DNA of 64,000 nucleotides from Rhizomucor pusillus (Eukaryota > Mucoromycota > Mucoromycetes > Mucorales > Lichtheimiaceae), in NCBI GenBank assembly GCA_900175165.2, contig FWWN02000702.1, forward strand, positions 1 through 64,000. The letters run 5' to 3'. Within the stretch, counting starts at the first letter, position 1; each line of letters begins with the position of its first letter. Positions 45,319 to 56,499 of this stretch are shown piece by piece. A program made the position numbers and the translations under genes. The notes under the pieces were generated by a model, which was not told where the DNA came from, did no database searches, and saw only the letters and a list, made by a program, of their open reading frames with translations.

Positions 45319-46088
45319 ATCCCTCAATATGAACAAAAAGAAAAACATGGCACGCTTTGCGTGTGTGTTTTTATCCCAATTACCCAAAAACTGTCCTAAA
45401 AGAAATTGGTTGGCTGCATGATCTTACTTCCCTTTTTCTCCACCATGCATCCCTTCCCTCTTCTCTTCTTTCTTTCTTCTACATTTATCCATAGACCCCA
45501 CGTTGCTACTTTTTTTATCCAACCGCTGGCTACTTGCATTGGTACAGTTCAAAACAGTAAAAGACTCTCTTATACAAATGAGAGCGGAACCGAAAAGATA
45601 CATGTGTGATCGTAGCAGCAACAGCGGACAGGTTCGTTATGCACAATGCAGCCTTCGGACCCTTTTTCTCTCTCCTCCCGGATCTCTCACTCTCAGCTCT
45701 GCAAAAATCCCTCCCCCTTTTTGCCTTGCGTTTGACATTGAACAGAGTACATATCCTGAGCTGTATCACCACTTTTCAATAAAGAAGTTGTATATAGGTC
45801 GAAACGTGGAATAGTGCTTTTTAAATATCTTTTTAAGTACCATCGAGATAAATGGGGTTTACAGAAGGTGTGCGGGAGGAATCACGGAGGAGGATTTACA
45901 AGAACTTAGGGGAATTTGACTTGAGAGCGTGTGTATGTGTGTATGCGTACGCGTGCGGGTCTAAGGGGAACTTGGCAGCTGGGCGCCCCCTTTTATATAA
46001 CGCGACAGTTATCCCCCTGTGTTGTCTTTATTTCTTCTTCTTTGTCTTTCTTCTTTCTTTCTTTCTTTTCAGTTGATCTATCTGAAAA
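45319..46088. other. intergenic, septin promoter
   Basis: No supported gene. The 5' half is pyrimidine-rich 3' UTR sequence. The end (46027-46070) is a TTTCTTTC tract ending about 18 bases before the septin ATG. Confidence 0.6.
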
Positions 46089-47733
46089 ATGACCACTGTC
46101 TCGTCTCCCGTCGAAGTCGCACCTCCACCGCCACCAGTTCCTATTACTTCAACAGGCACTGGTATTGCAAACTTGCCGAACCAGCGGCACAAGATAGTCG
46201 CAAAAAATGGCGCCAACTTTACACTGATGGTGTGTGGTAAGCCATCCATTCTCGAGAATTCGAAATATACATTTGTCCGAAACGGATTGACAAAAAGGTT
46301 TCGGCTAACTACCCGCAACTGCAGGAGAGTCTGGCGTTGGCAAGACAACGTTCGTCAATACTCTGTTCACATCCACTATCAAGGAGCCCAAGAATCTGAG
46401 CAAAAGACGTTTGAGACCACCAAGCAAGACAGTGCAGATCCAAATCACAAAAGCAGGCAAGTTTGGGCGACAAGCCAAGAGTGGTGGAGGATATGTCTAT
46501 CTAACCAAACTTCAACAGAGCTGGAAGAAAAGATGTTCAAGGTCAAGCTGACCATCATTGACACACCAGGCTTTGGCGACTATGTAAATAACCGACATAG
46601 TTGGATCCCTATCGTTGATTTTATCGACGATCAGCACGAGAAATACATGCGGCAAGAGCAGCAGCCTTGCCGAGAAGGATTGGTAGACATGCGTGTCCAT
46701 GCCTGTCTATACTTTATCAAGCCAACGGGCCACACGTGAGTAACATGAGTGTGTGAGAGGGATAGAGAGAGCTACTAGGTTTTGCTAACAACCCATCTCA
46801 TCAGCTTGTCACCTTTGGATATAGAAGTCATGAAACGACTTGGTTCTCGCGTGAACCTCATTCCCGTTATCGCCAAGGCAGATACCTTGACACCGGCTGA
46901 CCTTGCAAAGTTCAAACAAAATGTAAGTTGCTCTTTCAGTTTGCCTTCATAACGGAGTTCCCTTCCTTCCTTTCACTCTCTGACCCCCCTTATGCTTCCC
47001 CTTTTCCTTGTTCGTCCTCCTCCTCGACTGGTGCAGTATAACTCTAACATACAGGGGATGTCACTCCTTCCTCCTTCCTCCTTTTAGATTCGCAGTGTCA
47101 TAGCGGCACAGGAGATCCAAGTGTACTCTTGTCCTATCGAAAGCGAGGACGAGAGCACGACGAAGCGCAACGCCAATATCATGGCCGCTCTTCCCTTTGC
47201 GGTGATCGGTTCGACGGAAGACGTGGTGACCGTCGATGGCCGGCGTGTCAAGGGCCGCCAATACAGTTGGGGCTGCGCCGAAGTGGAAAACGATGACCAC
47301 TGCGATTTCAGAAAGCTGCGTAGCTTGCTTATTCGGACACACATGCTTGACCTTATCACGACCACCGAGGAACTGCACTATGAAAACTATCGGCAAGCAC
47401 AGATGGAAACCCGTAAATTTGGAGATCCTCGGTATGTGAAAAGTTGGAGCATAATATTTAGGAAGAACCTTTGTAAACTGAACTCAATTTAGCTCGCAAC
47501 CAACGGAAAATGCAAAGTTCAAGGAAGAAGAAGAGATGCTCCGCAAGCGGTTCACGGAACAGGTGAAAGCCGAAGAAGCTCGATTCCGTAAATGGGAGCA
47601 GCAGCTCTTGAGTGAACGTGATAGGCTCCACAAGGAGCTTGAGCAGCAGAGCGAACGTGTCAAGGAACTACAGAACGAGCTGGATGCGTACTACTACAGC
47701 CACCAGCACTCCCCCAGATCTGTCCGCAAGTGA
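46089..47733 (+). CDS. CDC12: septin, Cdc12/AspC group
   Basis: Six exons (46089-46236, 46325-46456, 46519-46735, 46805-46922, 47088-47431, 47493-47733) give 399 residues. Septins are GTP-binding proteins forming heteropolymers at septa, necks and hyphal tips. Seen: P-loop [15 protein letters not shown]3 [30 protein letters not shown]4 VIAKADTL, the septin-unique stretch [19 protein letters not shown], and a C-terminal coiled coil ([38 protein letters not shown]). The [17 protein letters not shown] block fits the Cdc12/AspC group. Intron 2 uses a GC donor (G|GCAAGT), required to give [20 protein letters not shown]. The N-terminus has a short polyproline stretch. Confidence 0.95.
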
Positions 47734-47896
47734 AAAAAAGAAAGACTCCCAGATTGTTTACTAATTGATTCACGACAACTCCAATCTTGAATAAATACTC
47801 TAATGCCTCTTTTTATTATCATTATTATTATTATTATTATTACATTACCGTACATTTCTTTCTATGCAAAAGAGAAAGAGTGAAAATGGGTTACAA

Positions 47897-48831
47897 TCAA
47901 AATCCACCAATGTTGCAAAATAACAGAGTTGTGAATTTATCATCTGCCGGTTTGCAGTGGTCCGCTCTCGTGCCTACAAACACAAAGATTTGTTCCTCTT
48001 CGCCTAGCAATCCCACGACGTTGCCTTGCTTGTCGACCTTGCGCACAGGCTCGTAATTGAAAATACGTCCAAAGTAATCCTGCCAGAATCCGCATTCCTT
48101 TTCAAGCGACCGACATTTGTATCCAATCACGATCTTGGTCTTTGGACTGCATACATGTTCCAACGTCTGCGTCAAGAGCGAGAAGAGTTCGGGAAAGTAG
48201 ACGCAGTCGCTGACAACCACCAGATCGAATTCTCCACCCGCGTCGGCCAACAATCTGTCTGCATGCTCCTTGTTTCCCCAGTGCAGTGGCTCGACGTGGA
48301 TCGTCGCTGTATCAGGTTTGTGATGTGCAGCCACATTGTCCCGGATAAGCGGAAGAACCTGAGTCAGGTCTGTAATGTACACGCTGCACGGATGTCGAAG
48401 GATATTGGCAAGATAGATACCCACGTAGCCCGTACCTGCGCCGAGCTCCAGGATCCTGAAAGGACGCGTCGGTGCCGGTGCCGGTGTTGATGCTGCTGCT
48501 GCTGCTGTGGCAAAGTATTCCAGCGGGATAGGTTGTGGCGGTTCTGTCTTCGTCGTTTCTTGTCCGTGGTAAGAAAAATAATGCTGGAGCATGTACGCAC
48601 TTTTATCTCAAAAGTTACATGGATGTGAGTAAAATGTAGTTGTTGCTACTGTTGTTTGCAAACATTATGTGTATACCTATGCCATATCTTTCCAGCCAAC
48701 CCGTACTGGTCAATATCTTGCCGCAAGGACAGATTGGACACGTTGGAGTTCATGTTTTGCGGCGGTCCCTCGGATGCAAACACGTTCAGATCCTCGGGGA
48801 GATTCCCCAACCGGAAGTCGGAATCGTCCAT
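47897..48831 (-). CDS. METTL21-type protein-lysine methyltransferase
   Basis: Two exons give about 285 residues. The first encodes MDDSDFRLGNLPEDL to GLAGKIWH, and the intron (about 48685-48608) joins to SAYMLQHYFSYHG. The seven-strand methyltransferase core has motif I ILELGAGTGYVGIYLA, the acidic YITDL and the family signature DLVVVSDCVYFPELF (the D-x-x-Y-F motif of METTL21/VCP-KMT/Efm enzymes). It ends RADHCKPADDKFTTLLFCN. These enzymes methylate lysines on chaperones or elongation factors; the substrate here cannot be assigned. The start follows a perfect GCCACCATGG context. It is divergent from the Abp1-like gene, with about 215 bases between the starts. Confidence 0.85.
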
Positions 48832-49046
48832 GGTGGCCGAGATCACAAGCCGTCTATTCCAATGCTAGGGAGACAGTGAGGAACACGCACACACACACCT
48901 TTGGGAGGCGGAAACCCAAGATCAAAGGAAGGAAAAAGATTGAAGCTGCTGAAACGGAACTAAAACTTGATGCTTTGCTGCTGGCAATGCCTAAAATTCA
49001 GTTTCCGGCGTTTCTTTCCCTGTTCTGCCAAGATACATCTTTAACG

Positions 49047-51346
49047 ATGACAAGCATGCATGTGAATTTAGCGACTCACGGGCAAGAGCTCGCTGAGGCA
49101 TACCGCGCCGTGCTGAGCGACAGTGACCCAACGAACTGGCTTATTTTCTCCTACGACAAGGGAACCAGCGACCTTAAAGTTCAGGGCACCGGTGGTAACG
49201 TATCTTGTTATGCGTCTTAATACGCGCTACCATCTCGAACCCGCGGTCATACTCATCTCGCTGAACTCAACAAGACGGTGGACTTGAGGAGCTGAACGAA
49301 GAATTCAACGACGCAAAGATGCAGTTTGCGTACGCTCGAGTTATCGATCCAAACACAGAGCTGCCAAAGTTTGTCTTCATTGCTTGGGTAATGTATATTT
49401 GTGAGATATACCAGGAGTATACACTGTGGCTAACAAGTCGATAGTGCGGCAGTGGTGTTCCAGAAACACGCAAGGTATTCTTCAACTCGCACCTCAACGA
49501 TGTATCCAATTTCTTCAAGGTAAAAGAAAAAAATGATCTCAAAATGCCCTATCATCAGCAAACGCCTTGAATTTGGCATGATTTAGAGCTTCCACGTACA
49601 AATCAACGCTCGCGATGAGGTATAGCTTCTGTCTTTTTATTTAATGCCTTATATGGTGATTATTGACGATTTTAATCGTGTAGGCTGATGTAGAACCAGA
49701 GTTGATCATGAAACGCGTATTTGAATCGTCTGGAGCAAAATACAGTTTCCACAAGGAGAAGCCTAGACCGATGCCAGCTGTTACTCCTGTGGTATGAAAT
49801 CATGCAATGTAACAGATAAGGACGACGCCAATGTTGTTAACAGCGCGCTGTATATAGGGTTCAGTGTACAAAAAGACGGAGGTACCAGATATTGCCGCGA
49901 TGCAACGGGAATCGATGAAGAAGGAGGGTCCTCCTGCGCCTGTGGTTAGTTTGATAGTGTCGGCAAAACTACAAATGTAATTAACACGGTTATACGAATA
50001 GGGCACAAACTACAAGCCGGTGCAAACAGCTCCTAAACCTTTAGCATCGCGCTGGCAACCTCAGCAAACAGAAGATAAAGCAGCTGCTGTTCGGGCTGAG
50101 CGAAAAAAGGCTGAGCGAGAGGCTCGCGAACGCGAAGAAGCTGCAGCTAGACAGCGCACAGCGGCGATGAAACAGCAACAGGACGACGAGGAGGAGCAGC
50201 GACGACAGCAACAGCTCCGTGAAGAACAAGAGCGAGCCGAGGCGGAACGCAGAGCAGCTGCTGAAGCAGAGGCAGCACGCCAGCGCCAATTAGAACAGGA
50301 GCGAAGAGAAGCAGAAGAAAGAGAAAGAGCGGCGGCAGCTGCAGCTGCGGCGGCGGAAGAAGACCGAAAGCGACAACAGCAATTGCAACAGCAACGCGAA
50401 GAAGAAGAACGTCAACGCCAAGCAGCAGCTGAAGCCCAACGTCAAAGAGAAATCCAAGAACAAGAAGAGAAAAGACGTTTGGAGGAAGAAGAGAAGGAAC
50501 GGCAAAGAGTAAGAGATTATGTGGTTTCCTTGGAAAAACTGCCAAAAATATTGACACGTACGTAGCAGCAACAAGCCGTCAAGATGGAGAGACAGCAAGC
50601 AGCTTTGCAAAGCCAATTGGACCAGGTAAGTCGTGAAGAAAAAAATTGCGTGTTCAACGGAATGCTGACATTTTACATAGACTGCAGACCGCGCGGTAGA
50701 AACAGCAACGCACGCTGCCGACACTGCCGTGACAGGCGCCCACGGCGCTCGAGGTCTTTCGGCGGTTGTGCTTTTCGGATACGATGCTGGTATGTTGTCG
50801 AGGAAGTCAATGCAAAGTATCACTTGATTCTCACCCAAACGGGAAATTTCAGCCGAGGCCAACGAAATGACACTTGTGGAAGGCGAAGTCATTGTTCAGA
50901 TAGACCAGGTGGACGAAGGATGGTGGTTCGGTGTCAGCGAAGATGGCAAGAAAGAAGGTCTATTTCCATGTAAGCTTTAATCAAAATATCAATTCGGGGC
51001 AATTATATATTTTAATGGGTTATAATTATCAGCAAACTACGTCCAAGTCCTGGAAGAAGAAACCGCGCCTGTTGCTGCTGGTGGCAAGCAAGAGGATCAT
51101 CACGTGCAACAGCCATCGACTACTACTACTACTCATCAGTCTCCTCCTCCAAAGCAAGATCTCGGACAAACCGCTGTTGCCCTTTACGACTACGATGCCG
51201 GTGAAGATAATGAGATTTCGTTCAGAGAAAACGATGTTATCACCCACATTGAATTTGTGAGCGAGGACTGGTGGCAAGGTGTTGCTGCCGATGGCAAGAC
51301 GGTGGGCTTGTTCCCAGCAAACTACGTCGAATTGCAACAACACTAG
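49047..51346 (+). CDS. ABP1: actin-binding protein Abp1/drebrin-like
   Basis: About a dozen exons give roughly 570 residues. Order: an ADF-homology domain ([60 protein letters not shown] then [12 protein letters not shown]); a short Pro-rich linker; a long charged E/R/Q/A coiled coil (about 50080-50510, for example [20 protein letters not shown]); and two C-terminal SH3 domains. These are [20 protein letters not shown] .. [17 protein letters not shown] and [20 protein letters not shown] .. [20 protein letters not shown]. This is the cortical-actin-patch adaptor linking F-actin to endocytosis. Yeast Abp1 has one SH3, so the double SH3 is notable. A start nine bases later (MHVNLATHG) is possible. 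Confidence 0.93.
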
Positions 51347-51623
51347 TAGTAGTTTTATACACATACACATACACATACACACATGTCTCTCTCTCTCTTT
51401 TTTTTATCTTTTTCCGAATTTATCGTTGCTTCCCACTTTCTATATACGAGTTTGTATACTATGACATAAAAAACAAGATGAGGGAAGTGCGTGTGTCAAC
51501 AAATACGATTTACATTGATCGTATATTTGCAAAGTTGAGTCACGGAACAAATTCACGCAGATATTTCAAGATATGGCCTTGTCATCTAAGCAAATGACCA
51601 GGGGTTTTCCGTTTTTACGCAAC

Positions 51624-52541
51624 ATGAAGATCCTATTCTGCACTGTTGCATCAGCTGCAGTGTCGCTGGCGTGTTCTAGTAAGTTAGCGGAGCTAGCTTG
51701 CTTTTTTTTTCTTGCCTTCCACATTCGCTTACAAAATTGCTATTGATCAGTTACTGCACCTATGCAGGGAACTATCTGGAAAACGGGCGAGCTGGTGACC
51801 GTGTCGTGGTAAGTTTAAAACGATGCAGAGGAGGGCACGAAACGTGGTCGTCGTTGACTCTTTTCTTTTTTAGGGCCGGGGCGTCTCCCGACGGCGTGGC
51901 GTCCATCAGTTTGGCACAGGGTTCCAAAGCGGCACCTCCAGCAGCAGAGGAGCAGGTTAAGGTCGTTGCAAAGCTGGCATCCGAGGTTTCCGCGTCTGAA
52001 GGCAAATACGCCATGAAACTTCCGACCAACATTGCACCTTCCAATGACTGCAAGTATAAACAGTCTTTTTCTTCTTTTTTGCCGAAATGTTTTCTAACAG
52101 TTTTATTACAGATTACATTATTTTGGACGAAGGCGGAGATAAATGCTCGTCTGCACCGATCTTTATCGAGCAGGGTAAGAAGAGTCTAGTAGTAGGAATG
52201 CCTGAGTATTTGCAAAGGCGTATTAAAATTTCGACTTTTAAGGTTCCGGATCACCAGATCCAGAAGCTCCTCCAAACGTGGCCACAAGCACCAGGCTCGT
52301 AGGAACATCCAACCCTTCGATGGTGACCAGTTCGGCAACAGCGGATGCAACGCAGCAGCCGGCGAACGGTTTGGGACACCATCGCGGAAGAACGGCAGAC
52401 AACAAGAACGCGGCCAAGGAAAGGTCGGCGGCTTCCCGCAACTTGTGCGCACCAGAGGACGCGATCTGGCTGTTCGGGCGTCTTTTAGGAACCATGGGCA
52501 TGCTCATCTTTGCCAGCGCAGCTGTTTCAATTGTTTTTTGA
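51624..52541 (+). CDS. GPI-anchored Kre9/Knh-like surface protein
   Basis: Five exons give about 210 residues. Signal peptide MKILFCTVASAAVSLACS is followed by a small Ig-like domain (ITAPMQGTIWKTGELVTVSW, AGASPDGVASISLAQGS, KYAMKLPTNIAPSNDYYIIL, then DEGGDKCSSAPIFIEQ) of the fungal Ser/Thr-rich GPI-anchored membrane family related to Kre9/Knh1. A Ser/Thr/Pro linker leads to a hydrophobic end (LFGRLLGTMGMLIFASAAVS then IVF) suitable as a GPI-attachment signal. It is likely displayed on the plasma membrane or wall and may take part in glucan assembly. The third intron uses a GC donor (GACT|GCAAGT), needed to read SNDYYIILDE. Confidence 0.82.
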
Positions 52542-53458
52542 GAATTCTATGCATACGAAGGCATGCCTGCCTGGCCGGCCCAGTCTGTTGTGTCTATTAC
52601 AAATCATAACCATCATTCATGCATTTTTTTCTTACTACATCACAGTTGCACCACTGTTTACTTTTCCTAATACCACAATTACATAATACGTTTTACATTG
52701 CAGTACCAACTACCAACCATCATAATGAATAAACATTGTCATTACAGAGTTGCAGAGGCCTAAAATATTTAGCACGCTGTGCATTTGAAAATGACATATT
52801 CAGGAGGAAACATCCCGAAAAATTCAGAAAGCAGCGACAACCAAATGGAGTAAAGTGTGTCTGCTGACAAGCATTTAAAGTGACTGAAACTCGAAAACTT
52901 TAGAGTTTTTTTATTATTTCTTTTCCACTCTGCCTCAATCGGCACATTGTCTTTTTGATTTGTACAGACTTTCGTGTCACGCTTAAGCAGAAAGAGTGAA
53001 AATTTCGATAGCAGGCGCTTTACCTGTCAACGTGCGGCTTGGTAATCCCGTCTTTGGCTAAATGCGCTGCCTCGCAAATGCTTCATACAAACGAAAAAAG
53101 AGAAAATGAAATCCTTTGGTTCAGGCAATGGACTTGAGGATCCAATCAGTGTATAGCTTTCCACGTCGTGCCGAAGCATGCGTTGTTGGATCGTTGCGAC
53201 GATAGCTTCCACTCACATAAGCGAAACCACCCGCTCGAATAGTCAGACTAAACCGCCGCAATGGGAATTCTGCCTACACGGTGCAAACCTCTACCGTACT
53301 TCGCTGCAGGGCAACGATATTTCGATAATATTTAGCTCTCAGCTAGTAGGAACGTATGAAAGGAATTTTATTATACATTTTGTCGCATATCGGCAGCGTG
53401 CCATGAAACAGTTTGTACAGTGATTCATATACATATGGTACGATATATGGGATGCATG
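52542..53458. other. intergenic, no gene recognised
   Basis: AT-rich; only short ORFs without family resemblance (for example 53178-53423). Confidence 0.6.
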
Positions 53459-54956
53459 CTACTGGTAAACAGTTCGCCGTCTTTTTCTTAGACTACCGTC
53501 GTTGCTGCTTGCAGTGTCGCTATCGTCATCACTGTCAGATGTATCTTGGTCACTACCACTGCTGCTACTGTTGCTGCTACTGCTTTCGCTACTGCTTTCT
53601 TCACTTTGGCTAGTAGGTTGCACGACTTGAGCTACACTGCTGTCGTCGGTATCCGTATCATCATCTTGTCTGCTGATGGCACTGCTGACGATGCTAATGC
53701 TACTGCTTTTTGACTGATCGTTGTCACTGCTGTCGGTATCATACATAGATGCTAGAACTCTGTCATGCATACTCTCCTCGCTGGATGATGTTGCCATGCT
53801 GGCATTCCCTATATCATCATCGTCGCTCAGAGAATAGTCATCACTGCTGCCGCTTTCGGTTGGACCTTCATTTACATTTCCACTTTCAATTTCAGGCTCG
53901 GTTTCACTTTCGTCTGATGCTGATGAATAGATTATCGGTGGACGATTTCTGCTCGTTCTAAAGTTGAAAGACTCTTCACCAGAGGACGTATACATAGCAT
54001 TTTCGGTTGATGATAATGATTCGTCGCTGCTTGCTTCGCTGATGTTTTCATCAAAGACTACGAATCCTTCCAGTGATTCGTCGTCTTCATTTGATTCCTC
54101 TTCCTCTGTTTCAGTGCCGAGTCCTCGCATTGCGTCAACCATTTGCGTTCCGTAGTTGATTCTGTAATTTATGTTGCATCTCTCGCATAGACCGTCTTCT
54201 TCAAGTTCATACATGCATACACCGCAGCGATATCTATATGTTGGAGATCAGATTAAGGACGATCGGCATCATCCAGTATCAAGCTTACACGCCATCTTCT
54301 GTATCATGTACATAATTTTCACGATGTGTGATGGGAAACATCTCTTTTAGACGGTCCTCTAACCGTTGTTCTCCTTGTTGTTGGCGATCGTTCTCCATTT
54401 CTTGCCCGAGTATGTGCTTCCGAAACGCTTTCACTGAAGGAGTTGTGAGATGAATTTTTTACGGAAATTAAATATGTTGCAGATCAGTACCTTGGTCCTG
54501 CACAGCAAAGGCCGGCGTTGGTCGCCGTACAATGACTTGGCGGCACTGGGGACACGTTTTTTGTCGTTGGAACCAGCTGTTCATACAAACGGCGCAGAAT
54601 GTATGGCCTGCTTTTTTGATTAGGATATAACTCGCGTCCGAAAGCAACCAAATATCGCATACCGCATTCAAGTGTGTAGGGCGTGTCATACAATTCGACG
54701 CAAATATGGCAGCAGAAAGCTAAATGTACAAGTCAGCAAACGTGCAGCATAGATTCACCAATCCCCAACTAATCTTACCCTCTTTGAAGCGATTGAGATT
54801 CGCCGTGGGTATATGTACACCTTCCCTGTTCTGATTGTTGCTGTTGGGTTGGCGAGTCCGCATGTCTTCAATGCTGCGGTACAACGCGTGCGAAGCCGCA
54901 ATCAAGTTCGTCCAAGCATCATTCTCCTGATCAACTGAATCGCTGCTTGAATTCAT
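53459..54956 (-). CDS. RING-finger protein with acidic Ser/Asp-rich tail
   Basis: About five exons give roughly 420 residues. After an N-terminal helix region (NDAWTNLIAASHALYRSIED) a C3HC4 RING is assembled across an intron: CHICVELYDTPYTLECG-HTF then CAVCMNSWFQRQKTCPQCR. A second Cys cluster (YRCGVCMYELEEDGLCERCN) follows after a basic helix. The C-terminal 200 residues are almost pure Ser/Asp/Glu (SEESSSESSSSNSSSSGSDQ) and end in basic RKRRRTVYQ. The RING suggests an E3 ubiquitin ligase. The acidic tail recalls histone-binding proteins such as yeast Psh1 (an E3 for the centromeric histone Cse4), but that is inference from layout, not close similarity. Confidence 0.8.
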
Positions 54957-55033
54957 ATCAACAAGAAACCGGCAGGGGAAAAAAGAGGTAAAACAAAAAA
55001 AGGATTGTCAAAACGTTGGTCCGCATTGACCGC

Positions 55034-55386
55034 ATGGCGCAGCGTGTACGCGCCAAATCACGCGCGTCCTCCCACCAGCCTAAACTTATCCAAAAGAAAG
55101 CACAACACATGCTCCACGAGGATCAAGTTAGCCGCGTGCTTCTCGAAGATGTATGTTATCAAAGGAACATCAACATATGCTTTTACATCGTTTTCCTTGG
55201 CAAATTGTTTATAATCACACCAATGAGAAAACAGTGTTCAATATTGGATGATGGAAGAATCTGGTCCTACAGATGATATCGCATCCCGGTTTTGTAACGC
55301 GTCCTATTGATTCATCCAACACGTCTCGTTTACCTCATACAACTCATTCCTTCTTTTCGAAGCCACCATCTGCTCTTCTATCTTGA
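55034..55386 (+). CDS. small spliced basic protein, unknown
   Basis: Exon 1 (from the ATG at 55034 to a GTATGT donor near 55150) encodes MAQRVRAKSRASSHQPKLIQ then KKAQHMLHEDQVSRVLLED. A second exon after GTCCTACAG (55274) continues MISHPGFVTRPIDSSNTSRL then PHTTHSFFSKPPSALLS and a stop. The total is about 75-80 residues: a basic, helical first half and a Ser/Pro tail. The intron has good consensus ends and the reading frame stays open across it, which supports a real gene. No family recognised. It is divergent from the RING gene, with about 80 bases between the starts, so they probably share a promoter. Confidence 0.5.
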
Positions 55387-56499
55387 TGCAGCCTATAATA
55401 ACTCTCTAGTCTTTGTACCATTTTTCTGCTTTCGATATAATCAGATCCATGATCGATGACCTAGCTCTCCGCCAGCCATAAATAGGCATCAAAACAGAAC
55501 CGGGGATACTTTTTTCAAAGTCTAGTATGTAGTTTACAGCAGAAGAAGATTGTCAGCACTACGAAGTTGTACAGTAGGAACTGATCACTGGTCGCTCATT
55601 GGGCATTTATCTGTACTCGTGCGGCAAGTTGATCGACCAAGGTTTATGTAAAGGTCGACTTGAGCAATCTCTTCCTTTGGTAGGATTGAACGATCGTGGA
55701 TGGCAAGTGTGTATCATCCATGTTATTGCTCGATATCATGGAAGAAAAAAGAATGGAAATGTTTTAGAGGAATTGGCTCGCGGCCTTTATTTTGACTTGC
55801 GACTGTTGTAAAATAAAGCTTCAGTATGTAGTACTTTCCATTAGAATATAGTCAATCTGCTGTCTGCTATTGTGTTGACGAACGAGCCGATAGAATTGAT
55901 TTATAATAATAACGTAAGTAATATATGCAAAACATAATACTGATGAACTATAGAAAAAAGATGTGAAATACTGAAAGAAAAAACTACAGGTGTGGGCTAT
56001 CTGACTCTGGTTCCCCATATGGGCGGTCATCAGGTCCCTCCTGTCAAAACATTACGCCGCAGGCTGCCCTTGAGGGCCAGCCAAACTCATCGGCCTCTGC
56101 CGCATGATGGTTGCCGACTTGATCTTCCATGGCAGATGACGAGAGTGATATGATGGATGTTCCAATATAGAGTCGGCCGGTAGACAAAGTGGCGTCTCAG
56201 GAAGGGTTTTGTACCAAGTAGAGCGAGTCCAGTGGAGCTTACTGGACGGCGCGAGAGCTTGGTTATTCTGGCTGAAATACCGGCCGAAAGAGTGCAGGGA
56301 GCTATCTACCTTGCCCAAGCTTTGCATCACCTGGAAGCGTGAACTTTCCACGTACTCCTATCAGCAATTGATGTGTCAGCTCAGCCCACTGCAAACAAAG
56401 AAAAAGCCTACCCTAAAATGAAGAGAACCTGCAATGTCATATCGTATGCTTCTAAACTGGCGAAATTGCTAGGCCGTGATCGACGCTTCTCTCATGCCA
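55387..56499. other. gene-poor stretch with orphan coding-like pieces
   Basis: Two pieces read like coding sequence on the plus strand: SLPLVGLNDRGWQVCIIHVI then ARYHGRKKNGNVLEELARGL (about 55670-55810) and ELTGRRESLVILAEIPAERV then QGAIYLAQALHHLEA (about 56230-56336, ending in a stop). Neither has a start, clear introns or a known family. They may be mobile-element or gene relics flanking the transposase copy. Confidence 0.3.

Noticed and set aside
50147..50892. Hydrophobic Leu/Phe-rich minus-strand frames that look like a membrane protein
   Set aside because: They are the reverse complement of the Glu/Arg/Gln coiled coil of Abp1; codon mirroring explains the hydrophobicity.
53749..54155. 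Plus-strand frames opposite the RING gene tail
   Set aside because: Antisense of the Ser/Asp-rich repeats; no independent support.
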